Shown: positions 8,617 through 17,744, counted from the first letter of the stretch. The stretch is 64,000 bases of DNA from Duganella sp. OV510 (GCF_900100205.1 NZ_FNEQ01000007.1:310001-374000); one strand, 5' to 3'. Notes: generated from the sequence alone by a model not told the origin. Numbers and translations are program-made.

Positions 8617-8704
8617 CCGGGGTCAGTTCTGCCAAACGTACACGGGCTCAACTGCTGCGCAGTTGAGCCCGTGTACGTTTGGCAGAACTGACCCCGGTTT
8701 TTTT
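8617..8704 (+). terminator. 39-bp perfect palindrome with T tract
   Basis: Bases 8617-8655 and 8659-8697 are exact reverse complements, leaving a 3-nt loop (8656-8658), and are followed by seven T (8698-8704). It begins three bases after the permease-M1 stop and runs into the TAA stop of the convergent chemoreceptor gene. It will act as a rho-independent terminator for the plus strand. The stem is far longer than a terminator needs, and the outer end reads CCGGGGTCAGTTCTGCC, so it may be an inserted repeat. No second copy was noticed in this window. Confidence 0.8.
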
Positions 8705-10283
8705 AGGTGAGTTGCAGGCGCTGGGGCGCGCGGGGGGTGTGGCTGTCGTGCAGTTTGAAGACGGCGACGATGGCGGTCAGGGCGTCGGCCTGGTCGTGCA
8801 GCGAGGCGGCGGCAGCAGCGGCTTCTTCTACCAATGCGGCGTTTTGCTGCGTGACCTGGTCCATCTGGCCGATCGCCTGGTTGACCTGCTCGATGCCGCT
8901 GCTCTGCTCGTTCGTGGCGGAGGTGATCTCGCCCATGATGTCGGTCACGCGCTGGATGCTGTCCACCACTTCGGTCATCGTCGTGCCGGCCTGCGTGACC
9001 AGCATGCTGCCGGCGTCTACCTTGTCCAGCGAGTCGTCGATCAATACTTTGATTTCTTTCGCTGCGGCAGCCGAACGCTGCGCCAGGTTGCGCACTTCCG
9101 ATGCCACCACGGCGAAGCCGCGGCCCTGCTCGCCCGCGCGCGCGGCTTCTACAGCGGCGTTCAGCGCCAGGATGTTGGTCTGGAAGGCGATGCCGTCGAT
9201 GACGCTGATGATGTCGGCAATCTTGCGCGAGGAGCCATTGATCGCTTCCATCGTGCTGACCACTTCCGATACCACGCCACCGCCCCGCTGCGCCACTTCC
9301 GAGGCTTTCACCGCCAACTGGTTGGCCTGGCGCGCGTTGTCGGCGTTCTGCTTGACGGTCGCAGTCAGTTCTTCCATCGATGAGGCGGTTTCTTCCAGGC
9401 TTGATGCCTGCTCTTCGGTACGGCCGGACAGGTCCAGGTTGCCAGCGGCGATCTGGTTCGATGCGGTCGAGATGCTTTCCGTGCCATCGCGCACCTGGCT
9501 GACGATGTCGATCAGGCCGTCATTCATTTTTTGCAGCGATTGCAGCAGGCGGCCGGTTTCGTCCGTGCTGTCGACTTCGATATGCGAGGTCAGATCACGG
9601 TGCGCCACCGCTTCGGCGATCTGCACCGCCTGGCCCAGCGGCACGGTGATGCCGCGCGTCAGACGCCAGGCGCAGAAGACACCCAGCGCCAGCACCACCA
9701 CGCCGAGGCCAGCCATGAAGCTGCGGTTGCTTTCGTATAGCGCGTCAATGCGCTGGGCCTGGTTGTCCATGTTCTTGCGCTGGTGTTCCAGCAAGGCGCT
9801 CAGGTTGCCGAGGTAGGCTTTGCCGGCCGGGGTGAAGCGCTGCTCCAGCTCCTCGGCCGCTTCATCCAGCTTGCCCTCTTTCTTCAATGCGACGATTTTG
9901 TCGCGCGATTCGCCATACAGCTTGCGGTAATCCTTGAGCTTTGCGTACAGCGTTTTTTCTTCGTCGCCATCGATCAGTTCCTCAACGCTTTTCTGCAGCT
10001 TGTTGATTTCAGCCACCGACTGCTTGGTGTCGTCGGCAAAATACGCGCCCAGCGACGGATCGGTACTCTTGGAAATCGCCGAGGTACGGCGCACGCTGGT
10101 GTGGATCAGGCGATACCAGTCGCTGATCATGCGTTCTTTTGCCAAGGGCTGTTGCATCATCTCGTTGGTCGCCACCGCGACCGAGTGCATGTGGCGGATG
10201 CCGATCACGGTCATCAGAATCATCAACGCCAATACCAAGCCAAAGCCCGCCGCCAGGCGCGTGCCAATTTTCAGATTTTTCAT
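8703..10283 (-). CDS. Methyl-accepting chemotaxis protein
   Basis: 526 aa chemoreceptor. Signal-anchor helix at about 8-30, a periplasmic four-helix-bundle ligand domain of about 155 residues, a second membrane helix at about 188-210, a HAMP domain (VPLGQAVQIAEAVAHRDLTS region), then a long coiled coil with the conserved signalling tip (IAFQTNILALNAAVEAARAG). Methylation-type Glu/Gln pairs flank the tip. The C-terminus lacks a CheR-docking pentapeptide of the NWETF type. It stands alone between topB and the palindrome; no che genes are present, so it must plug into a chemosensory system encoded elsewhere. Ligand unknown. Confidence 0.93.
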   Translation of the reverse strand: MKNLKIGTRLAAGFGLVLALMILMTVIGIRHMHSVAVATNEMMQQPLAKERMISDWYRLIHTSVRRTSAISKSTDPSLGAYFADDTKQSVAEINKLQKSVEELIDGDEEKTLYAKLKDYRKLYGESRDKIVALKKEGKLDEAAEELEQRFTPAGKAYLGNLSALLEHQRKNMDNQAQRIDALYESNRSFMAGLGVVVLALGVFCAWRLTRGITVPLGQAVQIAEAVAHRDLTSHIEVDSTDETGRLLQSLQKMNDGLIDIVSQVRDGTESISTASNQIAAGNLDLSGRTEEQASSLEETASSMEELTATVKQNADNARQANQLAVKASEVAQRGGGVVSEVVSTMEAINGSSRKIADIISVIDGIAFQTNILALNAAVEAARAGEQGRGFAVVASEVRNLAQRSAAAAKEIKVLIDDSLDKVDAGSMLVTQAGTTMTEVVDSIQRVTDIMGEITSATNEQSSGIEQVNQAIGQMDQVTQQNAALVEEAAAAAASLHDQADALTAIVAVFKLHDSHTPRAPQRLQLT

Positions 10284-10455
10284 GAGTCCTAGTGCCTAAG
10301 AGGCAATGTTGGAAAATAAAGAGGTGTTGCAGCTATTGAAACCACAATGCGGGCTGCGGAAGTTCAATTGCCCAAAAGAATCAATAGTTTAGCACAGCAA
10401 CTAGTTTAATGTCAGCGGATGACCTGGCTGTGACTGGGCGCTGCGGCACCAGAAT

Positions 10456-10484
10456 AAAAAAACGGGACACCTGAGTGTCCCGTT
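10456..10484 (-). terminator. Rho-independent terminator of topB
   Basis: AACGGGACAC (10461-10470) pairs perfectly with GTGTCCCGTT (10475-10484) around a 4-nt loop. Read leftward, the stem is followed by seven U (complement of 10456-10462). It lies 33 nt after the topB stop on the same strand. Confidence 0.85.
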
Positions 10485-10485
10485 C

Positions 10486-10527
10486 GTTTTAAGCAGCTTG
10501 TTTTAAGCAGCTTGTTTTAAGCAGCTT
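10486..10527. repeat. 14-bp tandem repeat, three copies, over the topB stop
   Basis: The unit gttttaagcagctt occurs three times head to tail with no mismatch (10486-10499, 10500-10513, 10514-10527). The rightmost copy contains the last codons and stop of topB; the other two are downstream and each repeats the stop. The array sits between the coding end and the terminator, consistent with replication slippage in a place where it does no harm. Confidence 0.8.
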
Positions 10528-13147
10528 TCTTGGCTGCGACTTTTTTCGCCGCCGGTTTCTTGGCCGCCGGCTTTTTGACGGCTGCGGCTTTTTTCACTGG
10601 CGTTTTCTTCTCCTCCGCCGCGCCATCGTCAGCTGCGGCGGCTGCCTTGCCCTTGGCAGGCGCTTTGGCTTTGCGCTCTTCAAACTCGAAGCTGATCTTG
10701 CCGTCCTTGCCCTTCACCAGGAAGGCCTTGAACGGACGGCGCGTGCGCTGCGAGATGAAGCCTGGCAGCAGGTCGGTCTTGCCGTCGTTGAGCAGCTTGG
10801 CCATCTGTTCCGGCAGGATTTCCTGTTGCAGGATGATGCGGCCGCTGCGGAAATCGCAAGTCTTCGGCTTGGCCACGCTGTGTTCGCAAACATAGGCCAG
10901 GCCCATTTCGTACACGCCACCATTGCACTTCGGGCAAGGGCCCAGCGCGGTCTGGCCGGTGAAGTCGACTGGCTCCGAATCCTCGGAATCATCATTCTGG
11001 CCGAAATCGAACTCCAGCTTGTAGTTCTTGATTTCCTCATCCTTGGAAATACGCAGGATGGCGGCGAACGGACGGCCCATCTTCGAGCGGAAACCTTGCA
11101 GCGGACCAATGGTGCGGTCGCGCAGCAGCTGTTCCACTTCGTCGATTTCAAACTGGCGGCCACCCGGCGTTTTGCTCATCGAGAAATCGCATTTGGTGCA
11201 GGCGAAGCGGCGATAGTTTTCCTTCACCACGCTGCCGCAGTTCGGGCATGGGGCGGTCAGCGTCGCGTAGTCGCCCGGGATCGTGTCGTTGTTGTATTCC
11301 TTGGCGCGCTTGACGATCACTTGCGTCATCTGCGCGATTTCGCGCATGAATTCGTCACGCGAGATCTTGCCCTTCTCCATCTGCGACAGCTTGTATTCCC
11401 ACTCGCCGGTCAGCTCGGGCGCGGTCAGTTCGTTGACGCCCAGGCCCCGCAGCAGCGTCATCAGCTGGAACGCCTTGGCGGTCGGCATCAGCTCGCGGCC
11501 TTCGCGCAGCAGATACTTTTCAGAGATCAGGCCCTCGATGGTGGCGGCGCGCGTCGCTGGCGTGCCCAGGCCCTTGCCGGCCATGGCGTCGCGCAGTTCG
11601 TCGTCCTCGACCAGCTTGCCGGCGCCTTCCATGGCGGACAGCAGCGTCGCCTCGGTGTAGCGCGCAGGCGGCTTGGTCACCAGGCCGTTGGCGTCGACCT
11701 TGTCGGTCAGCACCTTCTCGCCCTTGGCGACCGGCACCAGGCTCTTGTTGTTGCCTTCTTTTTCCTTGTCGTCGCCGTCGGCTTCCTTGCCGTAGATCGC
11801 CAGCCAGCCCGGATTGGTCATGACCTTGCCTTCAGTCTTGAAGGTATGGCCCGATACTTCGGTAAAGCGGGTGGTGACCTGGAACTCGGCGGCCGGGAAG
11901 AACACCGCCATGAAGCGGCGTGTCACCAGGTCGTACAGTTTCTGCTCCGGCTCGGACAAATTCTTCGGTGCGATCGGCGTCGGGATGATCGCAAAGTGAT
12001 CCGAGATCTTGCTGTTGTCGAAGATGCGCTTGTTCGGCTTGACCCAGCCCTTGTCCAGGATCTGCTTGGCGAACTGGTGATAGTTATTGTTCTCTTTCAC
12101 CGAGTCCAGCGTCTGCTTGACGGTGTCCAGATAGTCTTCCGGCAAGTGGCGCGAATCGGTACGCGGGTAAGTCAGCACCTTGTGCTTTTCGTACAGTGCC
12201 TGCGCCAGGCCCAGCGTATTCTTGGCCGAGAAGCCGAAGCGCGAGTTGGCCTCACGCTGCAGGCTGGTCAGGTCGAACAGTCCCGGCGCCATCGAGGTGG
12301 TCGGCTTGGATTCTTCGCTGACGTTGCCTTGCTTGCCGCGCACGGCCACAGCGATGGAGTCGGCCGCAGCCTTGCTCCACAGGCGTTCGGCACGCTTCTC
12401 GGGATCGTTCTCGTCCTTCTTGAACTTGGTGTCCAGCCAGCGGCCTTCGTAGACGCCGGCGGCGCAGACGAATTCTGCGCGTACTTCCCAGAAGTCGCGC
12501 GAAACGAATTTCTTGATCTTTTCTTCGCGTTCGACCACGATCGACAAGGTCGGCGTCTGCACGCGGCCGACGGTGGTCAGGTAGAAGCCGCCCTCTTTCG
12601 AGTTGAAGGCGGTCATGGCGCGGGTGCCGTTGATGCCGATCAGCCAGTCGGCTTCCGAGCGGCAACGGGCGGCGTCGGCCAGCGGCATCATGTCGTCGTC
12701 GCTGCGCAGGTGCGAGAAGCCGTCGCGGATCGCGGCCGGCGTCATCGATTGCAGCCACAAACGCTTGACCGGCTGCTTGGCCTTGGCGTTCTGCGCGATC
12801 AGGCGGAAGATCAGTTCTCCTTCGCGGCCCGCGTCACATGCGTTAATCAGGGTGGTGACATCTTTACGCTTGATCAGCTTGTTCAGCACCTTGAGGCGCG
12901 CTTCGGTCTTGGCGATCGGATTCAGCGCGAAGTACGGCGGTATCATTGGCAGGTGGGCGAAGCTCCATTTGCCGCGCTTGACGTCGTGTTCTTCCGGGAC
13001 GGCGATTTCCAGCAGGTGACCGACGGCGGAGGACAACACGTACTCGTCGGATTCAAAGTACTCATCGTGCTTGGTAAAGCCGCCCAGCGTCTTCGCGATA
13101 TCGTTCGCGACAGATGGCTTCTCGGCGATGATGAGGGTTTTGCTCAT
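10517..13147 (-). CDS. topB: DNA topoisomerase III
   Basis: 876 aa type IA topoisomerase that passes single strands and decatenates DNA. The Toprim domain is N-terminal (IIAEKPS at 6-12, acidic DAGREGE at 105-111). The active-site tyrosine is Tyr327 in LTYPRTDSR. Two C-terminal topoisomerase zinc-finger-like segments follow (CPNCGSVVKE... and CPKCNGGVYEMG...), and the last 60 residues are a Lys/Ala/Pro-rich tail of repeated AAKKPAAKK type, like histone H1 or the tails seen on several betaproteobacterial DNA-binding proteins. E. coli TopB is 653 aa; the extra length is mostly zinc fingers and tail. The gene is the last of an smg-side cluster. Confidence 0.95.
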   Translation of the reverse strand: MSKTLIIAEKPSVANDIAKTLGGFTKHDEYFESDEYVLSSAVGHLLEIAVPEEHDVKRGKWSFAHLPMIPPYFALNPIAKTEARLKVLNKLIKRKDVTTLINACDAGREGELIFRLIAQNAKAKQPVKRLWLQSMTPAAIRDGFSHLRSDDDMMPLADAARCRSEADWLIGINGTRAMTAFNSKEGGFYLTTVGRVQTPTLSIVVEREEKIKKFVSRDFWEVRAEFVCAAGVYEGRWLDTKFKKDENDPEKRAERLWSKAAADSIAVAVRGKQGNVSEESKPTTSMAPGLFDLTSLQREANSRFGFSAKNTLGLAQALYEKHKVLTYPRTDSRHLPEDYLDTVKQTLDSVKENNNYHQFAKQILDKGWVKPNKRIFDNSKISDHFAIIPTPIAPKNLSEPEQKLYDLVTRRFMAVFFPAAEFQVTTRFTEVSGHTFKTEGKVMTNPGWLAIYGKEADGDDKEKEGNNKSLVPVAKGEKVLTDKVDANGLVTKPPARYTEATLLSAMEGAGKLVEDDELRDAMAGKGLGTPATRAATIEGLISEKYLLREGRELMPTAKAFQLMTLLRGLGVNELTAPELTGEWEYKLSQMEKGKISRDEFMREIAQMTQVIVKRAKEYNNDTIPGDYATLTAPCPNCGSVVKENYRRFACTKCDFSMSKTPGGRQFEIDEVEQLLRDRTIGPLQGFRSKMGRPFAAILRISKDEEIKNYKLEFDFGQNDDSEDSEPVDFTGQTALGPCPKCNGGVYEMGLAYVCEHSVAKPKTCDFRSGRIILQQEILPEQMAKLLNDGKTDLLPGFISQRTRRPFKAFLVKGKDGKISFEFEERKAKAPAKGKAAAAADDGAAEEKKTPVKKAAAVKKPAAKKPAAKKVAAKKAA

Positions 13148-13333
13148 ATTTTAGTATCTCGTTTGTAACACTTTGAGGAGGGCAGATGCGCATCATACAT
13201 GGATAGCGCAGCAGTCTGCACGTTTCTGTCACAGTCTTGTCAAAGCGCAAATAATAAGCGGATTGCCTGGCGTACCGCAAGCACACGCCGATTATGGCGT
13301 GATTTGTTGCCAAAGAGGAATATCTTTAGAGGC

Positions 13334-13798
13334 TTAATGCAACAGGCGGGGAGCCTGGTCTTCGTCCGAACCAAACAGGTCATCGAACATCAGCGCGTCC
13401 GGTTCCTTGCCTTGGCTCCACAGCAACATCAGCACGATGACCTTCAGCTTGCCCAGCGACACTGGCATTTCTTCCAGCGCCAACGCGCGCTCGATGACGA
13501 TCTCGCGTTGCAGCGGCGACAACACCTTGGCCGATTCGAGGAACTGGATGAAACCAATGGCGGCGGCGCCCAGCGCGTCCTGCTCTTCTTCCACGTAGAA
13601 GCGGGTGCCGGTAGAGGATGCGGTCAGCGCCTGTTCCTCGCCAGCGATGGCGGTCAGGTCGGTCAGCCAGACCAGCGCTTCGGAGATCTCGACGTCGTCA
13701 AAACCGACAGCCGACAGCTTCTTGGCCAATGCGGCCGGTTCCGGGCAGGCATCGGGACGGTAATAAGTCTCGTAGAGATAAACAAGGACGTCGAACAT
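13334..13798 (-). CDS. smg: Smg family protein (DUF494)
   Basis: 154 aa acidic cytoplasmic protein. Begins MFDVLVYLYETYY, the standard Smg start, and its place between dprA and topB is the usual one in betaproteobacteria. Its biochemical role is unknown; it is conserved next to dprA, def and fmt. It starts 51 nt downstream of the dprA stop and is probably in the same transcript as the LysM gene and dprA. About 190 nt without genes separates it from topB; they hold one weak dyad (CACGCC/GGCGTG, 13284-13301) and nothing else I can name. Confidence 0.9.
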   Translation of the reverse strand: MFDVLVYLYETYYRPDACPEPAALAKKLSAVGFDDVEISEALVWLTDLTAIAGEEQALTASSTGTRFYVEEEQDALGAAAIGFIQFLESAKVLSPLQREIVIERALALEEMPVSLGKLKVIVLMLLWSQGKEPDALMFDDLFGSDEDQAPRLLH

Positions 13799-13849
13799 GG
13801 CTCTACTCTATCAGTTAAAACGAATTCGATACAAGTACGGTGCTGCGGT

Positions 13850-14968
13850 TCAACCACGCAGCCGCTGGAACATGCCACCTGGCAAACGTTCCAGCAGTCC
13901 GGCAAGTTCCAGCGCCAATAATTGCCCCTGCAACTCGCCGGGGGCTTGTCCAAGATGCAAGGCCAGCACATCGGCCTGGACCGGGTCCTCGCCCATGGCC
14001 TCCAGCACGCGGTCGACAAAACTGTCGTCCGGTGCAGTGCGGGCGCCGGCTTCACCATCGGCCAGCATTTGCATGGCTTGCAATACATCGGCGGCGCTTT
14101 CCACCAGCTTGGCGCCTTCGCGTATCAGCTGGTGGCAGCCTTTCGACAGTGTCGCATGAATGGAGCCGGGGACGGCGTACACATCGCGTCCCTGCTCCAG
14201 CGCCAGCCTGGCGGTAATCAGCGAGCCGGATTTGGCTGCCGCCTCCACCACGAGCACGCCGCGCGCCAGCCCGCTGATGATGCGGTTGCGGCGCGGAAAG
14301 TTGTCGCGCGACGGCGGCGCGCCGAGCGCATACTCGCTGACCAGGCAACCTTCGTCGGCGATGCGGCGCGCCAGTGCACCGTTGCGGGCGGGATAAATGC
14401 GGTCGATGCCGGTGCCAAGCACGGCGATGGTGCCGCCGGGGCCGTCCAGGCCGCCGGCATGCGCGGCCGCGTCGATGCCCAGCGCCAGGCCGGAAACAAT
14501 GGTCAGGCCGGCGTCCGACAGCGCCTGCGCCAGGTGCCCGGCGTTCAGCACGCCCTGGCGGCTGGCGTTGCGCGAACCGACCACGGCCACCGAACGCTGG
14601 TGCAGCAGCGCCGCGCGCCCTTTGACGTACAACAGCAAGGGCGCGCCGGTGGTATTGCGCAGGTATTCAGGATATGCGGCGTCGCCCCATGCCAGCAGGC
14701 GGTTGCCGGGCTGTTGCTGCCACGCCTGCACGGCGTCCAGTTCCGCTTCCAGCCGGGTGGTCGGCGCGGCCAGCAGCGCATCGGCCTGGCGCGGCCGGGC
14801 CACGGCCAGCAGCTGTTCGCGGCTGGCGGCAAAGATCGCCGCTGGCGTGCCAAATTCCAGCAGCAGCGCGTGCGCCGTCAGCAGGCCGACGCCGTCGGTC
14901 TGCTGCAGACGCAGCCAGCCTGCCAGCACTGGCCGGGTCACTTCGATGGGGATATCCGTGGCTTGCAC
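13850..14968 (-). CDS. dprA: DNA-processing protein DprA
   Basis: 372 aa. DprA binds incoming single-stranded DNA during natural transformation and loads RecA. N-terminal helical domain (1-110), Rossmann core with VAVVGSRNAS, SGLALGIDAAAHAGG, ISGLARGVLVVEAA and the conserved AVPGSIHATLSKGCHQLIR, then a winged-helix-like C-terminal domain (about 315-372). The start is GTG at 14968, 8 nt after the stop of the LysM gene; I found no ATG that would keep the N-terminal domain whole. Presence of dprA alone does not show competence. Confidence 0.93.
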   Translation of the reverse strand: MQATDIPIEVTRPVLAGWLRLQQTDGVGLLTAHALLLEFGTPAAIFAASREQLLAVARPRQADALLAAPTTRLEAELDAVQAWQQQPGNRLLAWGDAAYPEYLRNTTGAPLLLYVKGRAALLHQRSVAVVGSRNASRQGVLNAGHLAQALSDAGLTIVSGLALGIDAAAHAGGLDGPGGTIAVLGTGIDRIYPARNGALARRIADEGCLVSEYALGAPPSRDNFPRRNRIISGLARGVLVVEAAAKSGSLITARLALEQGRDVYAVPGSIHATLSKGCHQLIREGAKLVESAADVLQAMQMLADGEAGARTAPDDSFVDRVLEAMGEDPVQADVLALHLGQAPGELQGQLLALELAGLLERLPGGMFQRLRG

Positions 14969-14976
14969 GGCGCGGC

Positions 14977-16068
14977 TTACTCCGGGGACTTGGCGACGTC
15001 GCCCACTTCCACCGGCGCTGTCACCTGCATGATCAAGCCATAGGAAATATGCTTGAACGTGCGGAAGATAAACAAGCTGCCGACTTCCTCGTCCGGCAGC
15101 TTGACCTGCTGCGCGCGCCCGAACCAGCTTTTTTGTGCCGTGGAATCGCTCACAGTTCTTCCTGCATGGTACAGCTGCAAAACGGCGCCGATATCGAGTC
15201 CGTCAAGCTTTCCGCGATTAATGCTGACGATCTGATTCTGGCCGGCGTGCGTAACGCCACCATAAATCGCCACCACCCGCGCCTCGACCGGCTGCGCCGG
15301 CGGATGCGGCGCGTAATTCTGCATCGGCGCCGGCGGCACGGCGCGCAACTGGTCGCCCTTGCCCATTTCCTGCGCGGCGCTAGCGACGGTAAAGGTATGC
15401 ACGTCGCTGCCGCCCTTGGCTTCCGCCTGCAACTTGAGCGTGCCCAGATAAAACGCCTCGTGGCCGATGACTTGCCTGGTGACAGGGTCCTTTAGCGGCG
15501 CGCCCGGACGGAACACCTGGAACGAGGTGTTGCCACCCAGCTCGCCGCGCACATAGGCCTTGTCGCCCTTGCCGAGGAACACGCGGCCTTCCTGCGTGGC
15601 GAAGATGCGCGGCGCGCCTTTCAGTTCGTCATCCTCGATAATCAGCGGCTGGGTCAGGAAAGGCTCGATGACGCCCGGCGGTATCGACGGCACGGCGTCC
15701 TTGCCCAGCGCTTCGGTGCGCACGCGCGGCGTCAGTTTCTGCGTCGAGGGATTATTCAGGCCTGGCGACAATTGCTGTCCCAGCCGCAGGCGTCCGGCAG
15801 CGCGGTCGAACCAGATCACCTGGCCCGGATAGATCCAGTGCGGATTGGCGATTTCGTCGCGGTTCATGCCCCACACGGTCGGCCAGCACCAGGGTTTGCG
15901 CAGGAAGGTGCGGGCGATATCCCACAGCGTATCGCCCTTGACGACCACGTGCTGGTCCGGCGCATCGGGCCGGAATTCGCACACCGGAGCGGCCGATGCG
16001 GCCAGCGGGACGGCCACAAACAAGACTGCCCATGCTAAGCGGGTACTGACTGTGCTAAAATTTTTCAT
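14977..16068 (-). CDS. LysM domain-containing secreted protein
   Basis: 363 aa. Signal peptide MKNFSTVSTRLAWAVLFVAV ending ASA (about residue 26), then one LysM peptidoglycan-binding domain (VVKGDTLWDIARTFLRKPWC, through NPHWIYPGQVIWF). The remaining 280 residues are a conserved, mostly beta domain found in the betaproteobacterial LysM protein that sits beside dprA. Likely a periplasmic, peptidoglycan-associated protein. The start is the ATG at 16068; a frame open further upstream adds 19 residues that would spoil the signal peptide. First gene of the LysM-dprA-smg set, divergent from def. Confidence 0.9.
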   Translation of the reverse strand: MKNFSTVSTRLAWAVLFVAVPLAASAAPVCEFRPDAPDQHVVVKGDTLWDIARTFLRKPWCWPTVWGMNRDEIANPHWIYPGQVIWFDRAAGRLRLGQQLSPGLNNPSTQKLTPRVRTEALGKDAVPSIPPGVIEPFLTQPLIIEDDELKGAPRIFATQEGRVFLGKGDKAYVRGELGGNTSFQVFRPGAPLKDPVTRQVIGHEAFYLGTLKLQAEAKGGSDVHTFTVASAAQEMGKGDQLRAVPPAPMQNYAPHPPAQPVEARVVAIYGGVTHAGQNQIVSINRGKLDGLDIGAVLQLYHAGRTVSDSTAQKSWFGRAQQVKLPDEEVGSLFIFRTFKHISYGLIMQVTAPVEVGDVAKSPE

Positions 16069-16168
16069 AATAGATCCAGTAAGTGCGCCGCAAGCCCACG
16101 GCAGCCGAGCAGTAAAGCTTGCCAAATTGAATCAAATTCTGCCCACAAACCCCTGAACTAGCAAGCGA

Positions 16169-16194
16169 AACCGCGCTACCGAACCGGCGCGGTT
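16169..16194 (+). other. Hairpin upstream of def
   Basis: AACCGCGC (16169-16176) and GCGCGGTT (16187-16194) are perfect complements around a 10-nt loop, 42 nt before the def start. No T run follows, so it is not a terminator. It may be part of the def-fmt leader or an operator between the divergent LysM and def genes. Confidence 0.35.
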
Positions 16195-16236
16195 GTTGCA
16201 TTGGCGGGGCAAACATACAGTTTTCACAAAGTTATC

Positions 16237-16779
16237 ATGGCTATCTTAAATATTCTGCGTTACCCGGACCCGCGTTTGCACAAAGTTGCCGCGCCAGTCA
16301 CCGTATTCGACGAGCGTCTGGCACAACTGGTCGCCGACATGGCTGAAACCATGTACGACGCGCCGGGCGTCGGTCTGGCCGCGTCCCAGGTGGATGTGCA
16401 CGAACAAGTGGTGGTCATCGACATTACCGAGGACAAGAGCGCGCTGGTTGCCTACATCAATCCGGAAATCCTCTGGGCCAGCGACGACAGGCAAGTCTAC
16501 GATGAAGGTTGCCTGTCGGTGCCTGGCATCTACGACGGCGTCGAGCGTCCGTCCAAAGTCAAGGTGCGCGCCTACGACGTCAAGGGCCAGCCGTTTGAAG
16601 TGGACGCCGACGGCCTGCTAGCCGTGTGCATCCAGCACGAGATGGATCACCTGAAAGGCAAGGTGTTTGTTGAATACCTGTCGCCGCTGAAGCGCAACCG
16701 CATCAAGGCCAAGCTGCAGAAGGAAGAACGCGGCATGCAGCGCGAAGCCCAACTGCGCGCCCAGGGTCGCCGCTACTGA
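16237..16779 (+). CDS. def: Peptide deformylase
   Basis: Removes the formyl group from the N-terminal methionine of new proteins. 180 aa. All three motifs are intact: GVGLAASQ (44-51), EGCLSVPG with metal ligand Cys92, and QHEMDHLKG with His134 and His138 as ligands and Glu135 as catalytic base. The start is the ATG at 16237 (MAILNILRYPDPRL), the typical N-terminus; the frame stays open 36 nt upstream without support. Overlaps nothing; fmt follows after 14 nt. Confidence 0.96.
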   Translation: MAILNILRYPDPRLHKVAAPVTVFDERLAQLVADMAETMYDAPGVGLAASQVDVHEQVVVIDITEDKSALVAYINPEILWASDDRQVYDEGCLSVPGIYDGVERPSKVKVRAYDVKGQPFEVDADGLLAVCIQHEMDHLKGKVFVEYLSPLKRNRIKAKLQKEERGMQREAQLRAQGRRY

Positions 16780-16793
16780 TCGCCGGCGCCGCC

Positions 16794-17744
16794 ATGAAAG
16801 TCATCTTCGCCGGAACGCCGGAATTTGCCGCCGTGGCCCTGCAATCGCTGCACGAGGCCGGCTTTGAAATCCCGCTGGTGCTGACCCAGCCGGACCGCCC
16901 TGCCGGCCGTGGCATGCAATTGCAGCCATCGGCGGTGAAACAATACGCGGTAGCGCAAGGCATCGAGGTGCTGCAACCGCTGTCGCTGCGCATGGACAGC
17001 AAAGACCCGCAACGCGCCGAGGAAGCCAAGGCCGCGCACCAGCGCCTGCTGTCGACGCCTTACGATGTGATGGTGGTGGCAGCCTACGGCCTGATCCTGC
17101 CGCGCAGCACGCTGGACATCAAACCCTGCCTGAACATCCACGGTTCGCTGCTGCCGCGCTGGCGCGGCGCCGCGCCGATCCACCGCGCGATTGAAGCCGG
17201 CGACAGCGAAACCGGCATCACCATCATGGAGATGGAAGAAGGCCTGGATACCGGCCCGATGCTGCTGATCGAGAAGGTGGCGATCGAGGACAGCGACACC
17301 ACCGGCAGCCTGCACGACAAGCTGGCCGCGCTCGGCGGCAAGATGATTGTCGAAGCGCTGCAGAAGTACCAGCACAATCAGCTGGAAGCAGTGGTGCAGC
17401 CGGAAGAAGGCGTCAACTACGCCAGCAAGATCAGCAAGGAAGAAGCCGCGCTCGACTTCACGCAATCAGCACTCGACATCGCCCGCAAGATCCGCGCCTT
17501 CAATCCCTTCCCGGGCGCGCATGGTACGGTCAACGAGGTGGTAGTCAAGCTGTGGGGCGCGGAAGTGGTGGATGGCAGCGGCCCGGCGGGCAAGGTGCTG
17601 TCGGCCGATGCGCAGCATGGCATCGTGGTGGCCTGCGGCAGCGGTGCGCTGCGTCTGACCTCGCTGCAAAAACCGGGCGGCAAGCGCCTGCCTGCGGCCG
17701 AGTTCATCAAGGGCTTCCCGCTCGAAGGCCAGTCCTTCGCGTAA
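16794..17744 (+). CDS. fmt: Methionyl-tRNA formyltransferase
   Basis: Formylates initiator Met-tRNA with 10-formyltetrahydrofolate. 316 aa. N-terminal formyltransferase Rossmann domain starts MKVIFAGTPEFA; the catalytic region NIHGSLLPRWRGAAPIHRAI and EEGLDTGPML contain the Asn, His and Asp triad of the family. C-terminal OB-like domain from about 210. Co-transcribed with def. Its stop touches the stop of the convergent merR-type gene directly (17744/17745). Confidence 0.96.
   Translation: MKVIFAGTPEFAAVALQSLHEAGFEIPLVLTQPDRPAGRGMQLQPSAVKQYAVAQGIEVLQPLSLRMDSKDPQRAEEAKAAHQRLLSTPYDVMVVAAYGLILPRSTLDIKPCLNIHGSLLPRWRGAAPIHRAIEAGDSETGITIMEMEEGLDTGPMLLIEKVAIEDSDTTGSLHDKLAALGGKMIVEALQKYQHNQLEAVVQPEEGVNYASKISKEEAALDFTQSALDIARKIRAFNPFPGAHGTVNEVVVKLWGAEVVDGSGPAGKVLSADAQHGIVVACGSGALRLTSLQKPGGKRLPAAEFIKGFPLEGQSFA

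Noticed and set aside
10284..10440. A sigma-28 (FliA) promoter for the chemoreceptor gene
   Set aside because: TAAA followed after 15 nt by GGCAATTG on the minus strand matches only half of the GCCGATAA box.
10826..13168. A 780-codon plus-strand frame opposite topB
   Set aside because: Shadow of topB: no motif, and topB has intact catalytic residues in the other strand.
13284..13301. CACGCC/GGCGTG dyad as an smg terminator
   Set aside because: Six base pairs without a following U tract; could be chance.
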